From: Paraburkholderia dilworthii
Lineage (GTDB): Bacteria; Pseudomonadota; Gammaproteobacteria; Burkholderiales; Burkholderiaceae
NCBI RefSeq assembly: GCF_000472525.1
Contig: NZ_AWZT01000002.1
Span: forward strand, 204,359-268,358
Reading direction: 5' to 3'
DNA: 64,000 nucleotides
Part shown: positions 1 to 8,882 of the stretch, piece by piece
Numbering within the stretch: position 1 is the stretch's first letter
Layout of the letters: each line of letters opens with the position of its first letter
Notes under the pieces: generated by a model
Seen by the model: the letters and a program-made list of their open reading frames with translations, nothing else
Told to the model about the DNA's origin: nothing
Databases searched by the model: none
Made by a program: the position numbers and the translations under genes

Positions 1-423
1 CTTCAACATCGCGTTGAAGGCGTGGTTCGTGAGCATGTGCACTTCGTCGATCATGTAGACCTTGAAGCGCGCATCGACCGGCGCGTACACCGCACGCTCC
101 AGCAGCGCCGCCATTTCGTCGACGCCGCGATTGCTCGCCGCGTCCATCTCGACGTAATCGACGAAACGCCCTTCGTCGATTTCACGGCAGGCACGACATA
201 CGCCGCACGGTGTCGACGTCACACCGGTTTCGCAATTCAGCGCCTTGGCGAAGATGCGCGACAGCGTGGTTTTGCCGACGCCCCGCGTGCCGGTAAACAG
301 ATAGGCGTGATGCAGACGGCCGCCGTCGAGCGCGTGCGTGAGCGCGCGCACCACGTGCTCCTGTCCGACGAGCGACGCGAAATCTTTCGGCCGCCATTTG
401 CGTGCGAGAACTTGATAGGTCAT
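1..423 (-). CDS. dnaX: DNA polymerase III subunit gamma/tau, N-terminal part (cut by window edge)
   Basis: The first 141 codons of the clamp-loader ATPase that assembles the beta sliding clamp during replication. The protein begins MTYQVLARKWRPKDF, the canonical DnaX start. It then shows the Walker A segment GTRGVGKTT, the four-cysteine zinc module (Cys-x8-Cys-x2-Cys-x2-Cys, ending CGVCRAC) and the Walker B region YMIDEVHML. The rest of the gene lies outside the window. It is read towards the left edge, downstream of the 4.5S RNA gene on the same strand. Identity is certain from these motifs; only its length cannot be judged. Confidence 0.96.
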   Translation of the reverse strand, partial: MTYQVLARKWRPKDFASLVGQEHVVRALTHALDGGRLHHAYLFTGTRGVGKTTLSRIFAKALNCETGVTSTPCGVCRACREIDEGRFVDYVEMDAASNRGVDEMAALLERAVYAPVDARFKVYMIDEVHMLTNHAFNAMLK

Positions 424-716
424 CCGGAAATTGTATCAGTAACAATGCCGTGCAAAACCGATTCGAGACGCCGCGCGAACGCGTGAAAGCGCGCGATTGA
501 AAGTCGCTAATGGTGCGATAGGAAAAAATAGGAGCGGAGACGCCGTGTATCGTTTCCGATCGTAGGCGCAGGAGCGCAAAGCCGTACCGCAAAGGGCTCT
601 GAACCAGCGAGCAGACGCATGGCAGGAGATCAGCGCAGAGCCAACCGGCACCTGAAAAGATGCGATCGAGGCAAACGCAAAGGGAAGAAAACAGAGCGAA
701 CAAAGAGGAAGGTGAC

Positions 717-806
717 GAGCCTGACCCTCGGCACTGGTGGAAAACGGCTGTGGCTGCTTCGTTCCCGACCTGACCAGGTTGACCATCCCTCCATGCGAGG
801 AGGCCC
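717..806 (-). ncRNA. ffs: 4.5S RNA, signal recognition particle RNA (small bacterial type)
   Basis: The minus strand carries the hallmark SRP domain IV sequence GGTCAGGTCGGGAACGAAGC, which holds the asymmetric loop and the near-GGAA tetraloop bound by Ffh. The 5' segment GGGCCT can pair with the 3' segment AGGCTC to close the long hairpin, giving a core of about 90 nt. The RNA joins Ffh for co-translational membrane targeting. It sits just upstream of dnaX on the same strand. The exact 5' and 3' ends are estimated from the closing stem. Confidence 0.93.
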
Positions 807-1237
807 GTCACGAAACATTCTATCACCGCTTGGCTCGTCGCGCGACTGTTAATGCGACCAAAGCGGTAAGCGCGCGCCGAATCACCGCCGTTCGTGCCTT
901 GCTACGCCGCGCGCACCGCCCACTTGAGTTTGTTCGCCGAGCCTCCACATAGGCTACGTCGCAGTTGATGAAACACGGTGGCACTTCATCGGCAGCCGTC
1001 GGCCCCACTGCCCCTGATGAGTACTATCGCCCCCGGCAACGCATAGCGAATTAAGCTAAACTGCCGTACGGATGACCCGCAAGCGCGAGCCTTCCGCCCA
1101 TGCCGAATCGTCCCTGACTTTTCGTGCGCAGGTGGCGAGGTTCGGAGTGCGGTTAAGCGAACGGAAGTTTCCCTAGGTTTTGACGTATCGTGGCGAGCAA
1201 TTCAGGCGGGCCTCGAACCGATAGAGGTATTCATACA
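807..1237. other. Intergenic region between ffs and trxA
   Basis: About 430 bases with no convincing gene. It must contain the promoters of ffs (minus) and trxA (plus). The sequence around 1050-1066 is locally AT-richer and could hold the trxA promoter, but no clear -35/-10 pair stands out. Confidence 0.5.
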
Positions 1238-1564
1238 ATGAGCGAACAAATCAAGCATATTAGCGACGCATCGTTCGAACAGGACGTCGTTAAATCCGAT
1301 AAACCCGTGCTGCTCGACTTCTGGGCTGAATGGTGCGGTCCGTGCAAGATGATCGCGCCGATCCTCGACGAAGTCGCCAAGGATTACGCCGATCGCCTGC
1401 AAATCGCGAAGATCAACGTTGACGAACATCAATCGACGCCGGTCAAATTCGGCGTGCGCGGCATTCCCACGCTGATCCTGTTCAAGAACGGCGCTGTCGC
1501 CGCACAGAAGGTCGGCGCATTGTCGAAGTCGCAGCTCACCGCATTCCTCGACGGCAACCTGTAA
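1238..1564 (+). CDS. trxA: Thioredoxin 1
   Basis: A 108-residue thioredoxin, the standard bacterial length. It reduces protein disulfides in the cytoplasm using electrons from thioredoxin reductase. The active site WCGPC is at residues 32-36, preceded by the strand LLDFWAE, and the cis-proline loop GIPT is present. The ATG at 1238 is chosen over upstream in-frame codons because it gives the family start [10 protein letters not shown] and follows the purine-rich stretch AGAGG. The gene precedes rho in the same orientation, an arrangement conserved in beta- and gammaproteobacteria. Confidence 0.97.
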   Translation: MSEQIKHISDASFEQDVVKSDKPVLLDFWAEWCGPCKMIAPILDEVAKDYADRLQIAKINVDEHQSTPVKFGVRGIPTLILFKNGAVAAQKVGALSKSQLTAFLDGNL

Positions 1565-1718
1565 ATCGGTCACGCGGGCGCGCCGCGCGGTCCACCGCGA
1601 CCGGCGCGCGCCTTGTCCGTGCTGTTGTCGGCCTTGGTGCCGGCGTTGGTGTCCGCCCCGTTGTTCACCTGTTGTCGGTCGGCAACGTTTCCAACAAGAA
1701 AGATGCCGTAGCGCCCCA

Positions 1719-1848
1719 CTGGCGGAAACTGGCGTGTGCTATGCTAGAATCCGCAAAACGTCGAAAAGACGTGTAAGTCCTTGAGCGGTTCCGCTCACTT
1801 CTCCTCCCAGATTCCATTTCGTCGCACCTTCTCCTGCGGGTTCTCCGT
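1719..1848 (+). promoter_or_regulatory. rho 5' leader with small hairpins and a pyrimidine-rich tract
   Basis: Upstream of rho are two short hairpins (CGTC/GACG at about 1759-1771 and GAGCGG/CCGCTC near 1783-1798). They are followed by a C/T-rich stretch low in G up to the start codon. A C-rich, poorly structured leader is what a Rho-utilisation site would look like. In Escherichia coli rho is autoregulated by Rho-dependent termination in its leader. A similar role here is an inference from composition only. Confidence 0.35.
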
Positions 1849-3117
1849 ATGCATTTATCCGAGCTTAAGACTCTGCACGTGTCCGAATTGATCGAGATGG
1901 CCAATGGCCTCGAGATCGAAAGTGCGAACCGCCTGCGCAAGCAGGAATTGATGTTCGCCATTCTAAAAAAACGAGCCAAAACGGGCGACACGATCTTCGG
2001 CGACGGCACGCTTGAAGTGCTGCCGGACGGGTTCGGCTTCCTGCGTTCGCCGGAAACTTCCTACCTCGCCAGCACGGACGACATTTACATCAGCCCGTCG
2101 CAAATCCGCCGCTTCAACCTGCATACGGGCGACACGATCGAAGGTGAAGTGCGTACGCCGAAAGACGGCGAGCGCTATTTCGCGCTGGTAAAGGTCGACA
2201 AGGTCAACGGCCAGCCGCCGGAGGCCTCGAAGCACAAGATCATGTTCGAAAACCTGACGCCGCTGCATCCGAACAAGGTGCTGCTGCTCGAACGTGAAAT
2301 GCGTGGCGAAGAAAACGTCACGGGCCGCATCATCGACATGATCGCGCCGATCGGCAAGGGCCAGCGCGGCCTGCTCGTTGCGTCGCCGAAGTCCGGCAAG
2401 ACCGTGATGCTTCAGCACATCGCGCATGCGATCAAGCAGAATCATCCGGACGTCGTGCTGTTTGTTCTGCTGATCGACGAGCGCCCGGAAGAAGTGACGG
2501 AAATGCAGCGTTCGGTGGCCGGCGAAGTGATCGCTTCCACGTTCGACGAACCCGCCGCGCGCCACGTGCAGGTCGCCGAAATGGTGATCGAAAAAGCCAA
2601 GCGCCTCGTCGAAATGAAGAACGACGTGGTGATTCTGCTCGACTCGATCACGCGTCTCGCGCGTGCGTACAACACGGTCGTGCCCGCTTCGGGCAAGGTG
2701 TTGACGGGCGGTGTGGACGCCAACGCATTGCAACGCCCGAAGCGCTTCTTCGGCGCGGCGCGCAATATCGAAGAAGGCGGGTCGCTTACCATCATCGGCA
2801 CGGCACTGATCGAAACCGGTAGCCGCATGGACGACGTGATCTACGAAGAGTTCAAGGGCACGGGCAACATGGAAGTGCACCTGGAACGCCGTCTTGCAGA
2901 AAAGCGCGTGTATCCGTCGATCAATCTGAACAAGTCCGGCACGCGCCGTGAAGAACTGCTGATCAAGCCCGAAGTGCTGCAAAAAATCTGGGTGCTCCGC
3001 AAGTTCATTCACGACATGGACGAAGTCGAGTCGATGGAATTCCTGCTCGACAAAATCCGCCAGACCAAGAGCAACTCCGAGTTCTTCGACATGATGCGTC
3101 GTGGCGGCGGCAGCTAA
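1849..3117 (+). CDS. rho: Transcription termination factor Rho
   Basis: A 422-residue hexameric RNA helicase that terminates transcription at rut sites; Escherichia coli Rho has 419 residues. The N-terminal helical domain starts [14 protein letters not shown]. An RNA-binding cold-shock-like domain follows with the RNP motif DGFGFLR at about 60-66. The ATPase core has Walker A ASPKSGKT (178-185), Walker [10 protein letters not shown] (about 206-214), the Q-loop around LARAYNT and the R-loop TGSRMDD. The gene follows trxA and ends at a strong intrinsic terminator. No unusual insertions are seen. Confidence 0.98.
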   Translation: MHLSELKTLHVSELIEMANGLEIESANRLRKQELMFAILKKRAKTGDTIFGDGTLEVLPDGFGFLRSPETSYLASTDDIYISPSQIRRFNLHTGDTIEGEVRTPKDGERYFALVKVDKVNGQPPEASKHKIMFENLTPLHPNKVLLLEREMRGEENVTGRIIDMIAPIGKGQRGLLVASPKSGKTVMLQHIAHAIKQNHPDVVLFVLLIDERPEEVTEMQRSVAGEVIASTFDEPAARHVQVAEMVIEKAKRLVEMKNDVVILLDSITRLARAYNTVVPASGKVLTGGVDANALQRPKRFFGAARNIEEGGSLTIIGTALIETGSRMDDVIYEEFKGTGNMEVHLERRLAEKRVYPSINLNKSGTRREELLIKPEVLQKIWVLRKFIHDMDEVESMEFLLDKIRQTKSNSEFFDMMRRGGGS

Positions 3118-3138
3118 AGCTGCGCCTCGAAGCTGTAT

Positions 3139-3172
3139 AAAAAACCGCTCGTCACCACGAGCGGTTTTTTTT
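3139..3172 (+). terminator. Rho-independent terminator after rho
   Basis: A perfect 8-bp GC-rich stem (CCGCTCGT / ACGAGCGG with a short CACC-type loop) is followed by eight T residues and preceded by a run of A. The A-run means it could also act on the opposite strand. Confidence 0.93.
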
Positions 3173-3231
3173 CGCCCTGCGATTGTGTAGCGGTATCGGG
3201 GGGCGTGACTTTAACGCCGATGCAGCCAACC

Positions 3232-3247
3232 TGTACGTGAACGTACA
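3232..3247. promoter_or_regulatory. Probable MerR-family operator
   Basis: Perfect dyad TGTACGT-GA-ACGTACA lies 46 bases upstream of a merR-type gene. MerR regulators bind such dyads inside an over-long promoter spacer. A possible -10 (TAGAAT) follows at about 3257, but no clear -35 is seen. Autoregulation of the MerR/MFS pair is inferred. Confidence 0.6.
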
Positions 3248-3292
3248 CGTTGAAGTAGAATCGGGCGAGATCCTCCTGCGCGCCAAACCCCT

Positions 3293-3928
3293 ATGTCGAA
3301 TGAATCGCCTACTCTGCTTACCGTACGCGACGCTGCCGAGCGCCTCGGCGTCACGCCGCGCACACTGAAATACTATGAGGAGCGCGGGCTCGTCTCGCCG
3401 GCTCGAAGCGAAGGCCGCTACCGTCTTTATGACGATAAGGACTTGCAGCAGTTCGGACGCATTCTGCGGCTGCGCTCGCTCGGTTTCTCGCTGCATGGCA
3501 TTACCGAAATGCTCAAACGGCCGCTCGAACCGGTCCAAGGCGGGCATCGTTTTTCGACTGAATCGCTACAGCAGATTCACGACGCCCTCGCGGAACAGGT
3601 CGACGCACTCGACGCACGCATTCAGGCCATGCGCCGCGAGCTCAAGGAAGCGCTGAAGCTGCGCGGCGAACTTGGCCCGGACCTCGATTACCTGAAGCGC
3701 CGCCTAGCGGGCGAGAACGCGGACACCCTGCTGGAACAGCGCCGCAACGCGCTGGGGAAAGGCGCAAAAGCTGCAAATGTCCTGAAGGCCCCGACAGCCA
3801 TCAACGCAGTCAAAGCCACCCAAGCCGCCAAAGCCACCCAAGCCGCCAAACGCAATCAAGCCTGTACAGCGCCTGCTGCAAAGCCTGCCAAAAAACCACG
3901 TGCCGCTACGGCGCGCGAGCGCTCATGA
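3293..3928 (+). CDS. MerR-family transcriptional regulator with Ala/Lys-rich tail
   Basis: A 211-residue regulator. The N-terminal winged helix-turn-helix (residues 9-75) carries the family signatures TPRTLKYYEERGLVSP and RLYDDKDLQQF. A dimerisation coiled coil follows at about 80-150. The last 60 residues are a low-complexity Ala/Lys/Thr tail with repeated KATQAA units, longer than in most MerR proteins and possibly a non-specific DNA-binding extension. No metal-binding cysteines are present at the usual effector site, so a small organic effector is more likely. It overlaps the MFS gene by ATGA, so the two are translationally coupled. Confidence 0.9.
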   Translation: MSNESPTLLTVRDAAERLGVTPRTLKYYEERGLVSPARSEGRYRLYDDKDLQQFGRILRLRSLGFSLHGITEMLKRPLEPVQGGHRFSTESLQQIHDALAEQVDALDARIQAMRRELKEALKLRGELGPDLDYLKRRLAGENADTLLEQRRNALGKGAKAANVLKAPTAINAVKATQAAKATQAAKRNQACTAPAAKPAKKPRAATARERS

Positions 3929-5481
3929 GCGCTGCGCGGCCTCGCATCACGTGGCTAAGCGCGGAGAAGCTGCGCGGCGATTTTTTCCCGTGGGTGCTTG
4001 CGGTCGTCACCGGTCTCGACTACTTCGACAACTCGGCTTTTTCGTTTTTTGCGAGCTATATCGCCGGTGGCGTGAACGCGTCGCCGGACGAACTCGTGTG
4101 GGCTTCGAGCGCGTACGCCGTCGCCGCGGTGCTCGGCATTCTGCAGCAGGAATGGTGGGTCGAGCGCTTCGGCTATCGGCGCTACGTCGCGGCTTGCATG
4201 CTTTTCTATGCCGCCGGCGCTGTGGCCGCCGCGCTGTGTGAATCGTCGGTTGAACTCGCGTTCGCGCGCGGCTTTCAGGGCTATTTTATCGGCCCGATGA
4301 TGGGCACCTGCCGCATTCTGATCCAGATGAGCTTCACGCCCAAACAACGCCCCGCTGCGACCCGCGCATTCCTGATTCTGATCGTATTGAGCAGCGCGCT
4401 CGCGTCGTTGATCGGCGCTCAGCTGATCGCGTGTTTCGGCTGGCGCGCGGTCTTCGCCTGCACTGCGCCCGCCGGCATGCTGTTCGCCGCTCTCGCGTTG
4501 CTCGCGCTGCCTGACGCGGGCAACCGTTTGCCCGAAGAGCGAGGCTCAGCGCATTTCTGGCCATACATCATCTTTGCCTTTGCGCAAGGCGCGTTGCAAA
4601 TCGTCATGCAACAGGTGCGTTTCCAGTTATTTAGCGCATCGCCCAGTCTGATCCTGCTGACGCTCGCAGGCATCGTCGCGCTCGGCTGGTTCGCGTATCA
4701 CCAGTGGCATCACCCCGCGCCGCTCATGCGCCTGCATGCACTGCGTGAAAAGGTGTTTCAGGTCGGCCTCGTGCTGTACATGTTCTACTACTACATCTCC
4801 ACCGCCTTTAGCTATCTTATTTCGCGTTTCCTCGAGAGCGGTCTCGGCTATCCGGTCGAGAACACCGGACAACTCGTCGGCACAACCTCGGTGATTTCCG
4901 CGAGCGCCCTGTTCGTTTATCTGCGCTTCGCAAAACTTCTGACGCGCAAGAAATGGATCATCGTGCCCGGCTTCGTCATTGCCGCGCTCACGGCCGCGTG
5001 GATGACCCGCATGTCGCCGTCCGTCGGCGAATCGGCGCTTGTCGGGCCGCTCCTGTTGCGCGGCCTGCTACTGTTGTTCATTGTGCTGCCGGTCGCCAAT
5101 CTGACGTTCAGAATCTTCGCAATAGAAGAATTCACGCACGGCTACCGGCTCAAGAACGTCGTGCGGCAGTTGACGATCTCATTCGCGACCGCGTCGGTGA
5201 TCATCGTCGAGCAGCATCGCCAGGCGTTGCATCAAGCGCGCCTCGCGGAGTTCGTGAATCCGTACAATCCATTGTTTCAGGACTCGCTTGCGGCGCTCAC
5301 GCGCGCGTTGTCCGCCTCGGGGCATTCGCCGTCGGACGCGCATTCGCTCGCGGTCGTGGAAATCAGCCGGGCGGTGGCGCGGCAGGCCAGCTTTCTCACT
5401 TCGCTCGACGGCTTTTACTTCCTGATTGGCATTGCGATATGCGGCGGGATTTTTGCCGCGTGGCAAAAACAGATCGACTAA
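3925..5481 (+). CDS. MFS transporter, DHA2-like (about 14 membrane segments)
   Basis: A 518-residue inner-membrane protein with many hydrophobic helices, a long form consistent with 14 rather than 12 segments. The segment around residues 90-125 (ARGFQGYFIGPMMG) corresponds to the arginine- and glycine-rich part typical of drug/proton antiporters. The start overlaps the upstream merR stop by ATGA, which indicates an operon. The context of regulator plus exporter suggests inducible efflux of a toxic compound, but the substrate cannot be read from sequence. Confidence 0.85.
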   Translation: MSAARPRITWLSAEKLRGDFFPWVLAVVTGLDYFDNSAFSFFASYIAGGVNASPDELVWASSAYAVAAVLGILQQEWWVERFGYRRYVAACMLFYAAGAVAAALCESSVELAFARGFQGYFIGPMMGTCRILIQMSFTPKQRPAATRAFLILIVLSSALASLIGAQLIACFGWRAVFACTAPAGMLFAALALLALPDAGNRLPEERGSAHFWPYIIFAFAQGALQIVMQQVRFQLFSASPSLILLTLAGIVALGWFAYHQWHHPAPLMRLHALREKVFQVGLVLYMFYYYISTAFSYLISRFLESGLGYPVENTGQLVGTTSVISASALFVYLRFAKLLTRKKWIIVPGFVIAALTAAWMTRMSPSVGESALVGPLLLRGLLLLFIVLPVANLTFRIFAIEEFTHGYRLKNVVRQLTISFATASVIIVEQHRQALHQARLAEFVNPYNPLFQDSLAALTRALSASGHSPSDAHSLAVVEISRAVARQASFLTSLDGFYFLIGIAICGGIFAAWQKQID

Positions 5482-5495
5482 CGGTTTCATCGGTG

Positions 5496-6332
5496 ATGCT
5501 TTCGAAACTCACTCAATGGCTCGGCGCTCGCCGGCGCGAGCGCGCGCTGCGCGACTACGCGATTGGCGACGCCCTCTGGCAAGCCACGCTCGACCGCTTG
5601 CCGTTTTTCGCGCATTTGAACGCGCCGGATCTCGCGCGCCTGCGCGAATTGACCAGCCTTTTCATCGCGCAAAAGGAGTTCTCGACCGCGCATGATCTGG
5701 AGTTGACCGACGCAATGACCGTCGCCATCGCGGCCCAGGCGTGCTTGCCGGTGCTGAATCTGAGCCTCGATCTGTATCGCGGATGGGTCGGCGTGATCGT
5801 CTATCCGGGCGAATTCGTGATCCGCAAGACCGTCGAGGACGAAGACGGCGTCATTCACGAGGTCGAACAGGACGCGAGCGGCGAAGCGTGGGAAGGAGGC
5901 CCGGTGGTACTGTCGTGGGAAGACGCGCAGATGACGGACGGCGCGGACGCGTACAACGTGGTCATCCACGAGTTCGCGCACAAAATCGACATGCTGAACG
6001 GCGAGGCCGACGGCCACCCGCCGCTCGTGCGCCGTTGGCACGCGCCGCTCGACGGCGAAGCGTGGGCCGATGTGTTCGACTCCGCCTACGATCAGTTCTG
6101 CGCCCGCGTCGACGCGGTGCCGCAGCGCCGCTGGACGCGCTTCGAGCGCGAGTCGCTGATCGATCCTTACGCCGCGGATCACCCGTCGGAATTTTTCGCG
6201 GTATGCAGTGAGGCGCTGTTCGTAAAGCCACACGCGTTCGAGGCGGAGTATCCGGAACTATATCGGCTCCTAGCCCACTATTATCGTCAGGACCCCGCGC
6301 GAGTCGGCCTGACGTTCGCGCCGCTGCAATAA
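5496..6332 (+). CDS. mtfA: MtfA-family zinc peptidase
   Basis: A 278-residue protein of the MtfA (YeeI) family. In Escherichia coli MtfA binds the repressor Mlc and has zinc-dependent peptidase activity. The metal motif HEFAH is at residues 158-162. A downstream glutamate in the segment FFAVCSEALF (about 233-242) is the likely third ligand. The N-terminal half holds the family segment SLFIAQKEF. The ATG at 5496 was chosen; a GTG directly before it would add one residue. It lies 14 bases after the MFS gene and may be co-transcribed with it. Whether this organism has an Mlc partner cannot be told here. Confidence 0.9.
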   Translation: MLSKLTQWLGARRRERALRDYAIGDALWQATLDRLPFFAHLNAPDLARLRELTSLFIAQKEFSTAHDLELTDAMTVAIAAQACLPVLNLSLDLYRGWVGVIVYPGEFVIRKTVEDEDGVIHEVEQDASGEAWEGGPVVLSWEDAQMTDGADAYNVVIHEFAHKIDMLNGEADGHPPLVRRWHAPLDGEAWADVFDSAYDQFCARVDAVPQRRWTRFERESLIDPYAADHPSEFFAVCSEALFVKPHAFEAEYPELYRLLAHYYRQDPARVGLTFAPLQ

Positions 6333-6371
6333 GCGAAATGCGGGCAAAAAGCCGGCAAAAACCTGACAGAA

Positions 6372-6401
6372 TTCGTCAAGCGACTGATTTTCTGGCATAA
6401 T
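6372..6401 (+). promoter_or_regulatory. Possible sigma-70 promoter of rpmE2
   Basis: A -10-like CATAAT (6396-6401) is preceded after 18 bases by TTCGTC (6372-6377). It lies about 100 bases upstream of the L31 gene in an AT-richer patch. The -35 match is weak. Confidence 0.4.
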
Positions 6402-6499
6402 CGCCGTTTTTCGACCATAGGCAAGTGGCTCGCGCCTAGATGCGGTCAGCGCAAAGCGGCCGCACGCGGGTTGGCTACCGCCAGATTAAAGGAAAGACC

Positions 6500-6766
6500 A
6501 TGAAAGAAGGCATTCACCCGAATTATCGCGAAGTCCTGTTCGTCGACATGTCGAACGACTTCAGGTTTGTGACGCGCTCCACCATCCAGACGCGTGAAAC
6601 TGCCGAATTCAACGGCAAGAGCTACCCGCTCGCCAAGATCGAAGTGTCGTCGGAATCGCATCCGTTCTACACCGGCCAGCAAAAGATCATGGACACGGCA
6701 GGCCGCGTCGAGAAGTTCAACAAGAAGTTCGGTTCGCGCGCTACCGGCAAGGCAGCAGCGAAGTAA
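6500..6766 (+). CDS. rpmE2: 50S ribosomal protein L31 type B
   Basis: An 88-residue ribosomal protein starting [16 protein letters not shown], the type B signature. It has no cysteines, so it lacks the zinc ribbon of type A L31. Type B paralogs often replace the zinc form under zinc limitation. The ribosome-binding sequence AAAGGAAAG lies about 8 bases before the ATG. A strong intrinsic terminator follows about 70 bases downstream. No Zur box was recognised upstream. Confidence 0.96.
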   Translation: MKEGIHPNYREVLFVDMSNDFRFVTRSTIQTRETAEFNGKSYPLAKIEVSSESHPFYTGQQKIMDTAGRVEKFNKKFGSRATGKAAAK

Positions 6767-6835
6767 TAGCCGCCGCTTTGGCTCGCCCGGCCGATTCAGG
6801 CCACGTTCTGTGGGCAGCGAAGCAGCAAAAAAGAA

Positions 6836-6859
6836 GGGCAGCGCGAGCTGCCCTTTTTT
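6836..6859 (+). terminator. Rho-independent terminator after rpmE2
   Basis: Perfect 7-bp stem GGGCAGC/GCTGCCC with a GCGA tetraloop, then six T residues. A run of six A upstream suggests some activity on the other strand as well. Confidence 0.92.
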
Positions 6860-6908
6860 GTCGCCTTTTTGTCGCCTTTTTGCCGCCCTTTTTTCGCTTT
6901 TTGTCGCC
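6853..6908 (+). repeat. Short T-rich tandem repeat directly after the terminator
   Basis: The 11-base unit CTTTTTGTCGC, with small variations, occurs four to five times in a row, providing several T-tracts after the terminator hairpin. It may be slippage-derived and could act as repeated backup release sites. Confidence 0.65.
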
Positions 6909-7122
6909 TGCGTGCAGGCTGCCGGATCGCGAGTGTTCGAGCCACCGCACCCGCCATGCAAACCGGGCATCGTGTAACAGCATGCTCAACGCCGTTGCAG
7001 GCCATTACCGGCCGTGACGCGTACAGTGCCTCCCGACTACAATGCCGGATGCTCCAACCGGGCCATTGCAGCCGGACCCGCAGTCCGGTGCCGGCTTTCG
7101 CTTATTAAATATCCCAAACCGC

Positions 7123-8880
7123 ATGAGACCTGTCGTTCGCCTCACTGCTTCCGCGACCAGTGCGCTGCCACGCTGGCTGCTGCTGACTATCTGTATCGTC
7201 TACGCGTCGTTCGGCCTGTTCGGCCGCGATCCGTGGAAGAACGAGGACGCAGCGGGCTTCGGCGTGATGTGGACAATGGCGAACGGCGGCGCGCACGACT
7301 GGCTCCTGCCCAATCTGGTCGGCAAATACCTGACTGAAGACGGCCCGCTTGGCTACTGGCTCGGCGCCAGCGCGATCCGCGCGCTGGCACCGTGGGTCGA
7401 TGCGAGCAATGCGTCCCGGGTCGTGACGGGCTTGCTGTTCTGCGCGGGCTGCGCATTCGTCTGGTACGCCGCCTACCTGCTCGGCCGACGCGCCGAAGTC
7501 CAGCCGTTCAAGTACGCGTTCGGCGGCGAACCGGAACCTCGCGATTATGGCCGCACGCTAGCCGACGGCGCCCTGCTGATTCTGCTCGCCTGCTTCGGCC
7601 TCGCCGAGCGGGGCCATGAGACCACGCCCCAGTTGGCGCAATTCGTATGTATCGCGATGCTCGTCTACGGGCTCGTACGAATGATCGACAAGCCGATTCA
7701 GGGCGCATCGATCTGGGGCCTCGCGATGGGCCTCGTCACACTCGCGAGCAGCCCGGTGCTGGTCGGCGCTCTTCTGCTCGGCACGCTCGCCATGACGTTG
7801 ATCGTGCGCGAGACGCGCTCGCGGTGGCTGCTGCTGGCGGGTCTGCCTATCGCCCTCGCGCTTTCGGTTGCATGGCCAATTGCCGCGCTGGCCGCCTTTC
7901 CCGTCGATGCCGTCTGGTATCTGAACCAATGGGTGCACGTCAGCCTGAGTTCGTTCGCCGGCCCGCCTGGCTCAGTCGCCGCTTACGCGCTCAAGAATCT
8001 GCCGCTCTTCACGTGGCCTGCATGGCCGCTCGCGCTGTGGGCATGGTTCAGCTGGTCGGGTCTGCGTCGTGCGCCGCACGTCGCGATTCCGCTTTCGGTG
8101 ATCGGGCCGCTACTGGTGCTGGTCATCCTGCAAAGCCATCAGTCGAACCGGCTTTATATGCTGCTGCTGCCGGCGCTCGCGGTGCTCGCCACCTTTGCGT
8201 TGCCCACGCTCAAACGCGGCGCGATCAACGCGATCGACTGGTTTGCATTGCTGAGCTTCACGATTCTCGGCAGCTTCGTGTGGCTCGTGTATGTGGCCGG
8301 ATTGACCGGTTTCCCGCATCCGCTCGCGCGCAACCTCGCGCGTCTCGCGCCGGGCTTCGCGCCGCAGTTCAAGATTCTTTCGTTCATCTGCGCGGTTGCC
8401 GTTACGGTTTGCTGGTTCGTGCTGGTGCAATGGCGTCTCGCGCGCCATCCGAAGGTGCTATGGCGCAGCGTGGTGCTTTCCAGCGCGGGCACGACGTTAA
8501 TGTGGGTGCTGCTGATGACCTTGTGGCTGCCGGTCGTCAACTACAGCCGGACCTATAAAGACGTCGCCGAACAGATCGCAAGCCATCTGCCCGAGGACTA
8601 CACCTGCATATCGCCGGTGCGCCTCGGCAATGCGCAGATCGCGACTTTCGCGTATTTCGGCGACATGCATTTTTCGTTCGATCAGGACTGCGACGTCATT
8701 CTGCGGCAGGACACGCAGGAATACGGCGAGCCGAGCGCGATGTCCGACTTTATGTGGAAGCTGGTGTGGGAAGGCCGCCGCGCGGCCGACCGCGACGAGC
8801 GTTTCCGTCTGTATGTGCGCATCGACCGTCCGAAGCCGCCGGTTGTCAAACGGCGCAACTGGCACAAGAAGCCCGGCTGA
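7123..8880 (+). CDS. ArnT/PMT-like GT-C family glycosyltransferase (integral membrane)
   Basis: About 585 residues with a dozen or so hydrophobic helices and a soluble C-terminal part. Near the N-terminus the loop GRDPWKNEDAAGF carries adjacent acidic residues, as in the first periplasmic loop of GT-C enzymes (ArnT, PMT). Such enzymes transfer a sugar from an undecaprenyl-phosphate donor outside the inner membrane. The acceptor is unknown, and it is not the arn-operon enzyme, which is encoded separately at 25.4 kb. The ATG at 7123 is preferred because an earlier one at 7042 adds only a proline-rich stretch; neither has a good ribosome site. The MATE exporter gene follows after 2 bases. Confidence 0.78.
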   Translation: MRPVVRLTASATSALPRWLLLTICIVYASFGLFGRDPWKNEDAAGFGVMWTMANGGAHDWLLPNLVGKYLTEDGPLGYWLGASAIRALAPWVDASNASRVVTGLLFCAGCAFVWYAAYLLGRRAEVQPFKYAFGGEPEPRDYGRTLADGALLILLACFGLAERGHETTPQLAQFVCIAMLVYGLVRMIDKPIQGASIWGLAMGLVTLASSPVLVGALLLGTLAMTLIVRETRSRWLLLAGLPIALALSVAWPIAALAAFPVDAVWYLNQWVHVSLSSFAGPPGSVAAYALKNLPLFTWPAWPLALWAWFSWSGLRRAPHVAIPLSVIGPLLVLVILQSHQSNRLYMLLLPALAVLATFALPTLKRGAINAIDWFALLSFTILGSFVWLVYVAGLTGFPHPLARNLARLAPGFAPQFKILSFICAVAVTVCWFVLVQWRLARHPKVLWRSVVLSSAGTTLMWVLLMTLWLPVVNYSRTYKDVAEQIASHLPEDYTCISPVRLGNAQIATFAYFGDMHFSFDQDCDVILRQDTQEYGEPSAMSDFMWKLVWEGRRAADRDERFRLYVRIDRPKPPVVKRRNWHKKPG

Positions 8881-8882
8881 AC

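Noticed and set aside
2..1000. Several frames over dnaX and ffs on both strands
   Set aside because: They are shadows of the DnaX reading frame or overlap the 4.5S RNA gene.
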